DNA from: Ahaetulla prasina
Lineage: Eukaryota; Chordata; Lepidosauria; Squamata; Colubridae
Direction of reading: 5' to 3'
Assembly: GCF_028640845.1 (NCBI RefSeq)
Contig: NC_080542.1
Span: 150,256,179 to 150,320,178, forward strand
DNA: 64,000 bases
Below, one piece after another: positions 62,501 through 64,000 of this stretch. Numbering within the stretch: position 1 is the first letter of the stretch; every line of letters begins with the position of its first letter. The notes under the pieces are model-generated. The model did no database searches. It saw only the letters and a program-made list of their open reading frames with translations, and had not been told where the DNA came from. The translations under genes were made by a program, and so were the position numbers.

Positions 62501-63743
62501 GTGGCTATGTGAGGTTCCTGCTTGTTGCAAGGACCATTTTGAGTGAAGTGAAGCTGCTTTTACATTGTTTGTGTGTGTCAGTTGTGTTGTGCTGTGTTGT
62601 GTGTGTGTAAAGTGTGAAAGATGGTTTTTGGTACTACTTATTGTTTTGTATATTTTGTTTTATTATTTTTATTATTTATTGTTATTGTTATTTTATTTAT
62701 TGTTATTGGCCACGCCCACCCAGTCATCTGACCACCAAGCCACGCCCACCAATTAAGCCACGCCCACAGAACCTGTAGGGAAAATTTTTAGATTTCACTC
62801 CTGCCCTGGACCCTAAAGAGATGATCAAGAAGGTCCATTTGGGGGGGGGGAGGGAAATCCAGGTACGAGACCCCAAGAGTGGTTGATGTGGGCTGAGCTG
62901 GGGGGAGAGGGGGAGACAGCAGGGGGGGAGGGAGACACCCCCCACAACCGCATTGGGTAGCCTTATTGTCAACACCTATTGTAAATCTCCACCTGCAGCA
63001 TAAAAGCCCCCCACCCCGTGTGTGTCTTTGCCCCCTTGGCCAAGAAAGAGGCCCCCCCAAATCAGAATGTAAGCCGCCCTGAGTCTTCGGAGAAGGGCGG
63101 GATATAAATTCAAAAATAAATAAATAAATAAAAAGAAGGGACCCCACCCACCCTGGCAGAAGCCCAACTCAGGTGGGGATGTGGGGCAGCCCTCCACTGG
63201 TCAAGCTCTGCCCCCCTCCCCCCAACTCTCTGCCCCCTCAGCTCATCCAGCCATTCCCTCCCCAAAAGCACAGGCAGTCCTCAACTTACAACCATCCATT
63301 TAGTGACCGTTCAAAGTTAGGACGGCCCTCCCCGAAAGAAGGGACTCGGAGCTGAAAACCATTGCCGCGTCCCCACAATCCCCACTCGGACGCTCGGCCA
63401 CCGGGCTCGTCTTTACGATGGCCGCAGTGTTCTGCAATCTCCTTTTGCAACCTTTGCAACGGCCAGTCAAAAATCCACGGGGAAAGCCAGATTTGGCTGA
63501 AGAACTCTGCGACTCGCTTAACGAATGCAGGGTTTCCACTTAAAGCCAGCAAGGAAAAAAGCAGGGCCTCGCGGGGTAACCCAAATGCGCCGCTCGGCGC
63601 CACCTGAAGTCAAGGGCTCTCTGTCTTGGCAGCCCCCCTACCTGGAAGCTGTGCAGCACAGCCACGTTCATCTCTACGGCCGCCTTGTCCTTCCAGAGGG
63701 AGAGGGTGGTGCCCGTGTCCAGCCCCATCTTCTCAGCCACACC
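44430..63743 (-). CDS. NOS3: NOS3, endothelial nitric oxide synthase (partial: C-terminal 812 residues, 18 exons)
   Basis: NOS3 makes nitric oxide from L-arginine with NADPH, FAD, FMN, haem and tetrahydrobiopterin. Exons in transcript order: 63642-63743, 61223-61417, 60140-60213, 59839-59983, 59162-59266, 57743-57810, 55836-55952, 54162-54336, 53312-53441, 52793-52871, 51128-51315, 49968-50137, 48572-48782, 47981-48068, 46095-46216, 45067-45215, 44666-44860, 44430-44555. Phases join without a break to a TGA. The part seen covers the end of the oxygenase domain, the calmodulin-binding segment ([17 protein letters not shown]), the FMN domain with its autoinhibitory loop ([11 protein letters not shown]), and the FAD/NADPH reductase. 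RIRSLSF near the C-terminus keeps the Akt-type RxRxxS context of human Ser1177. Details such as [13 protein letters not shown] match NOS3 rather than NOS1 or NOS2. The N-terminal ~390 residues, including the haem Cys, lie past base 64000. Position next to ATG9B agrees. Confidence 0.96.
44666..44860 (-). CDS. NOS3: NOS3 exon (NADPH-binding, CGDVTMA)
   Basis: Encodes [40 protein letters not shown] and [10 protein letters not shown]. Confidence 0.97.
45067..45215 (-). CDS. NOS3: NOS3 exon (NADPH-binding)
   Basis: Encodes [20 protein letters not shown] through FSRDPDYPK. Acceptor TCATTCCAG at 45216 was chosen over the nearer CCACCAG because only it keeps frame. Confidence 0.94.
45226..46075 (+). 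mobile_element. CR1-type LINE fragment, NOS3 intron
   Basis: [13 protein letters not shown] reverse-transcriptase codons occur twice (45235 and 45393), then [10 protein letters not shown], then the CR1 3' end. Antisense to NOS3. Its 5' edge is 11 bp from the acceptor of exon 45067-45215. Confidence 0.7.
46095..46216 (-). CDS. NOS3: NOS3 exon (NADPH-binding)
   Basis: Encodes [20 protein letters not shown], the pyrophosphate-binding loop of the reductase. Confidence 0.97.
46217..47038. other. NOS3 intron sequence, mostly unassigned
   Basis: Holds a CR1 tail piece at about 46845-46885. I see no exon or other repeat family. Confidence 0.5.
47039..47833 (+). mobile_element. Inverted-repeat transposon split by a microsatellite and a CR1-L3 tail
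   Basis: The transposon runs 47039-47432 and finishes at 47803-47833 (GTGGTCATAAGTTGAGGACT). Between are (AATAT)n at 47439-47583 and the (ATTCT)-tailed LINE end at 47634-47800. Confidence 0.7.
47981..48068 (-). CDS. NOS3: NOS3 exon (FAD-binding, 88 nt)
   Basis: Encodes [20 protein letters not shown] then GEMVPAFVR. Confidence 0.96.
48572..48782 (-). CDS. NOS3: NOS3 exon (FAD-binding)
   Basis: Encodes [20 protein letters not shown] and the FAD-binding [20 protein letters not shown]. Confidence 0.97.
48916..49297 (+). mobile_element. Inverted-repeat transposon, NOS3 intron
   Basis: One of the best copies: AGGTAGTCCTCGACTTACAA at the left and GTCAAGGACTACGTAC at the right. Confidence 0.75.
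49486..49950 (+). repeat. CR1 3'-end tandem array beside a NOS3 exon
   Basis: Six to seven consecutive ~65-75-bp units of GGTCTCCTGCTTCAGTAGGG / GGTTGGACTAGATGACCTC / CCCTTCCAACTCTG. It ends about 20 bp from the donor of exon 49968-50137. Confidence 0.8.
49968..50137 (-). CDS. NOS3: NOS3 exon (connecting domain)
   Basis: Encodes [20 protein letters not shown] then [17 protein letters not shown]. The donor is about 20 bp from a CR1-tail tandem array. Confidence 0.96.
50235..50960 (+). mobile_element. Two inverted-repeat transposons with repeated right ends
   Basis: A partial copy (50235-50460) then a second (50466-50955) whose ~40-bp right end (TTGTGGTCATAAGTCAAGGA type) occurs four times between 50808 and 50955. 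Confidence 0.65.
51128..51315 (-). CDS. NOS3: NOS3 exon (FAD domain start)
   Basis: Encodes [20 protein letters not shown] then [19 protein letters not shown]. Confidence 0.96.
51501..52325 (+). mobile_element. LTR with a SINE inserted, NOS3 intron
   Basis: Starts TGTTGTGGTCC, carries AATAAA near 51988 and ends GGGCCTCAGTCACCA, matching in reverse the solo LTR at 28.7 kb. A SINE at 52000-52268 interrupts it. No clear target duplication. Confidence 0.65.
52000..52268 (+). mobile_element. Full-length tRNA-derived SINE
   Basis: GGCCTCTGGTGGCTCAGATT (A-box region), GGTTCGAGTCC (B box), and the hairpin tail GCCCTGAGTCTTCGGAGAAG, ending in an A run. Confidence 0.85.
52329..52642 (+). mobile_element. 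Inverted-repeat transposon, NOS3 intron
   Basis: From CAGGTAACCCTCGACCTAC to GAAGTTGAGAACTACTTG. Confidence 0.65.
52793..52871 (-). CDS. NOS3: NOS3 exon (connecting domain, 79 nt)
   Basis: Encodes [20 protein letters not shown] then QSADS. Phases fit both neighbours. Confidence 0.93.
53312..53441 (-). CDS. NOS3: NOS3 exon (FMN-FAD linker)
   Basis: Encodes [20 protein letters not shown] and [10 protein letters not shown]. Confidence 0.95.
53522..53988 (+). mobile_element. Inverted-repeat transposon with internal duplication, NOS3 intron
   Basis: Left end ACAGGTAGTCCTCAACTTAC, right end CCGAGGACTACCTGCA. The segment around GACCATGT...GCTAAC is present twice, making it longer than the other copies. 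Confidence 0.7.
54162..54336 (-). CDS. NOS3: NOS3 exon (FMN domain end)
   Basis: Encodes [20 protein letters not shown], then [20 protein letters not shown] and [11 protein letters not shown]. Confidence 0.97.
55047..55414 (+). mobile_element. Inverted-repeat transposon, NOS3 intron
   Basis: From GGGGAGTCCTCGGCTTACG to GTAAGTAGAGGACTAGTTG. Confidence 0.65.
55836..55952 (-). CDS. NOS3: NOS3 exon (FMN autoinhibitory loop)
   Basis: Encodes [20 protein letters not shown] and [19 protein letters not shown]. The basic autoinhibitory insert and the Ser matching human Ser633 are present. A ~600-nt sense-strand pyrimidine tract precedes the acceptor. Confidence 0.96.
55953..56575 (+). repeat. Polypurine tract (sense-strand polypyrimidine) before a NOS3 exon
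   Basis: About 620 bp of GGAAG/GGGAGG repeats on the plus strand. On the NOS3 sense strand it is a pyrimidine run ending at the CCCTCAG acceptor of exon 55836-55952. Confidence 0.92.
56845..57305 (+). mobile_element. CR1-L3/Rex-like LINE 3' part with (ATTCT)n tail
   Basis: Residual coding reads DPSHPGH and [20 protein letters not shown] in shifted frames, the end of a reverse-transcriptase ORF. The 3' UTR CACTTGGCCAATAAAAATTC and (ATTCT)n follow. This is the longest of three such copies. Confidence 0.65.
57743..57810 (-). CDS. NOS3: NOS3 exon (FMN domain, 68 nt)
   Basis: Encodes [20 protein letters not shown] then FQ and two bases of Lys. Acceptor TCGTTCCAG, donor GTAAGC. It bridges PPENGE to SYKMRF as in other NOS3. 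Confidence 0.92.
57860..58230 (+). mobile_element. Two tandem CR1 3' ends, NOS3 intron
   Basis: GCTTTCAAGAAGAGACTAGA / GGGGTTGGACTAGAAGACC occurs twice about 180 bp apart, each with the conserved CR1 3' UTR. Confidence 0.75.
58625..58735. repeat. Inverted pair of Penelope-type boxes
   Basis: A reverse copy (CATTTCGTTTCTCATCTCAG...CTTCTTCAG, 58632-58668) faces a forward copy (TTCTTCAGAACTTCGGAAGC...AAGCAAAATG, 58675-58720). Confidence 0.5.
58875..59110. repeat. Repeated TGGGAGTTGAAGTCCA units
   Basis: Four units of the squamate-type GGCTGGGGAATTCTGGGAGT repeat in alternating orientation. Single copies also occur near 19560, 20190, 21005, 40985 and 62220. Confidence 0.6.
59162..59266 (-). CDS. 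NOS3: NOS3 exon (FMN domain)
   Basis: Encodes [20 protein letters not shown] and [15 protein letters not shown], the second FMN-contact loop. 35 codons, phase 0. Confidence 0.97.
59839..59983 (-). CDS. NOS3: NOS3 exon (calmodulin-binding end, FMN-binding start)
   Basis: Encodes [18 protein letters not shown], then the flavodoxin phosphate loop [16 protein letters not shown]. Confidence 0.96.
60140..60213 (-). CDS. NOS3: NOS3 exon (calmodulin-binding, first part)
   Basis: Encodes [20 protein letters not shown] and KEIA. The Thr of ITRKKTF is in the position of human Thr495. Confidence 0.96.
60350..60445 (+). mobile_element. Left-end fragment of the inverted-repeat transposon
   Basis: About 95 bp from CTTGACTTTCAACAGAACCA to TCACACTTACAACTATCGG, cut off by the adjoining pyrimidine tract. 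Confidence 0.55.
60446..60945 (+). repeat. Polypyrimidine tract, NOS3 intron
   Basis: About 500 bp of TCCTCCTT/CTTTCTCC. On the NOS3 sense strand it is polypurine. Confidence 0.92.
61223..61417 (-). CDS. NOS3: NOS3 exon (oxygenase domain, pterin/dimer region)
   Basis: Encodes [28 protein letters not shown], and [20 protein letters not shown], the conserved pterin-binding and dimer-interface stretch. Confidence 0.97.
61545..63270. other. Large NOS3 intron, mostly unassigned
   Basis: Contains (GGGA)n at 61545-61580, A/T-rich low-complexity sequence and (GT)n at 62280-62700, and a SINE tail fragment at 63067-63133 (GTAAGCCGCCCTGAGTCTTC). No exon recognised. Confidence 0.5.
63271..63625 (+). 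mobile_element. Inverted-repeat transposon, NOS3 intron
   Basis: From CAGGCAGTCCTCAACTTACA to AGTCAAGGGCTCTCTGTC, ending 17 bp from the donor of exon 63642-63743. Confidence 0.65.
63642..63743 (-). CDS. NOS3: NOS3 exon (oxygenase domain), first in window
   Basis: Encodes [20 protein letters not shown] and [14 protein letters not shown]. Phase 0 at both ends. The exons before it are outside the window. Confidence 0.96.
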
Positions 63744-64000
63744 CTGCAAGAAATGCTCCAGTTATGCGGGGCAGGAATCTGGGGAAGCAGGAGCAGACTT
63801 TTAGGGGGTGGTGGGGGAGTGGGGGTGTCTGTCCAGGATGGCCTGCAGCTCCATTTGCAGAGAGAGGTTGCTAGGTATTGGGAAGGGGCGCCTGGATTTG
63901 TTTGTTTTCTTTATTTTGAACCCGTTTTTAACATTTTTATAAACAACTCGAGGTGGCCAACCTATCCAACAGACCTTCCTCCTCCTCCTTTCCCCATAAC
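63744..64000. other. NOS3 intron at the window edge
   Basis: No exon recognised in the last 257 bases. The preceding NOS3 exon must lie beyond 64000. Confidence 0.7.

Overview
This window comes from a reptile nuclear genome, most likely a snake. It holds three multi-exon vertebrate genes with GT-AG introns. The repeats point to squamates: CR1/L3-type LINE ends with (ATTCT)n tails (the AATAG-type tail described for snake CR1-L3 elements), a Bov-B-tailed SINE, young L1, a Penelope-like element and many short DNA transposons. There is no bacterial or viral gene content.

Layout: 1-6943 is repeat-rich sequence beyond the 3' end of ABCB8 with no gene I can support. ABCB8 (mitochondrial ABC half-transporter) lies on the minus strand, 16 coding exons from 25378 down to 6944, predicted 703 aa. 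ATG9B (autophagy lipid scramblase) lies on the plus strand, coding 27164-41815, 13 coding exons, predicted 773 aa. NOS3 (endothelial nitric oxide synthase) lies on the minus strand, from the right edge to 44430. The 18 exons present encode the last 812 residues; the N-terminal oxygenase part lies beyond base 64000.

ABCB8 and ATG9B diverge from one CpG-rich interval (about 25.2-26.3 kb) that carries a ~58-bp-period array of NRF1-like sites and GC boxes. ATG9B and NOS3 converge tail to tail with about 1.6 kb between their poly(A) signals. This is the gene neighbourhood of human 7q36 (NOS3-ATG9B-ABCB8), read from the other side.

The most notable observations are: a U12-type AT-AC intron in ATG9B; a ~750-bp tandem duplication of ATG9B exon 9 whose two copies differ only inside the exon; an intronic minisatellite built from the exon 9 splice-acceptor sequence; the NRF1-like array; hammerhead-ribozyme-like boxes in and around Penelope-type repeats; and a nested hAT/SINE/L1 insertion in ABCB8 intron 8 readable from two sets of target-site duplications. 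All exon borders were read by eye from splice sites, reading phase and remembered family conservation. No alignment or transcript evidence was available.
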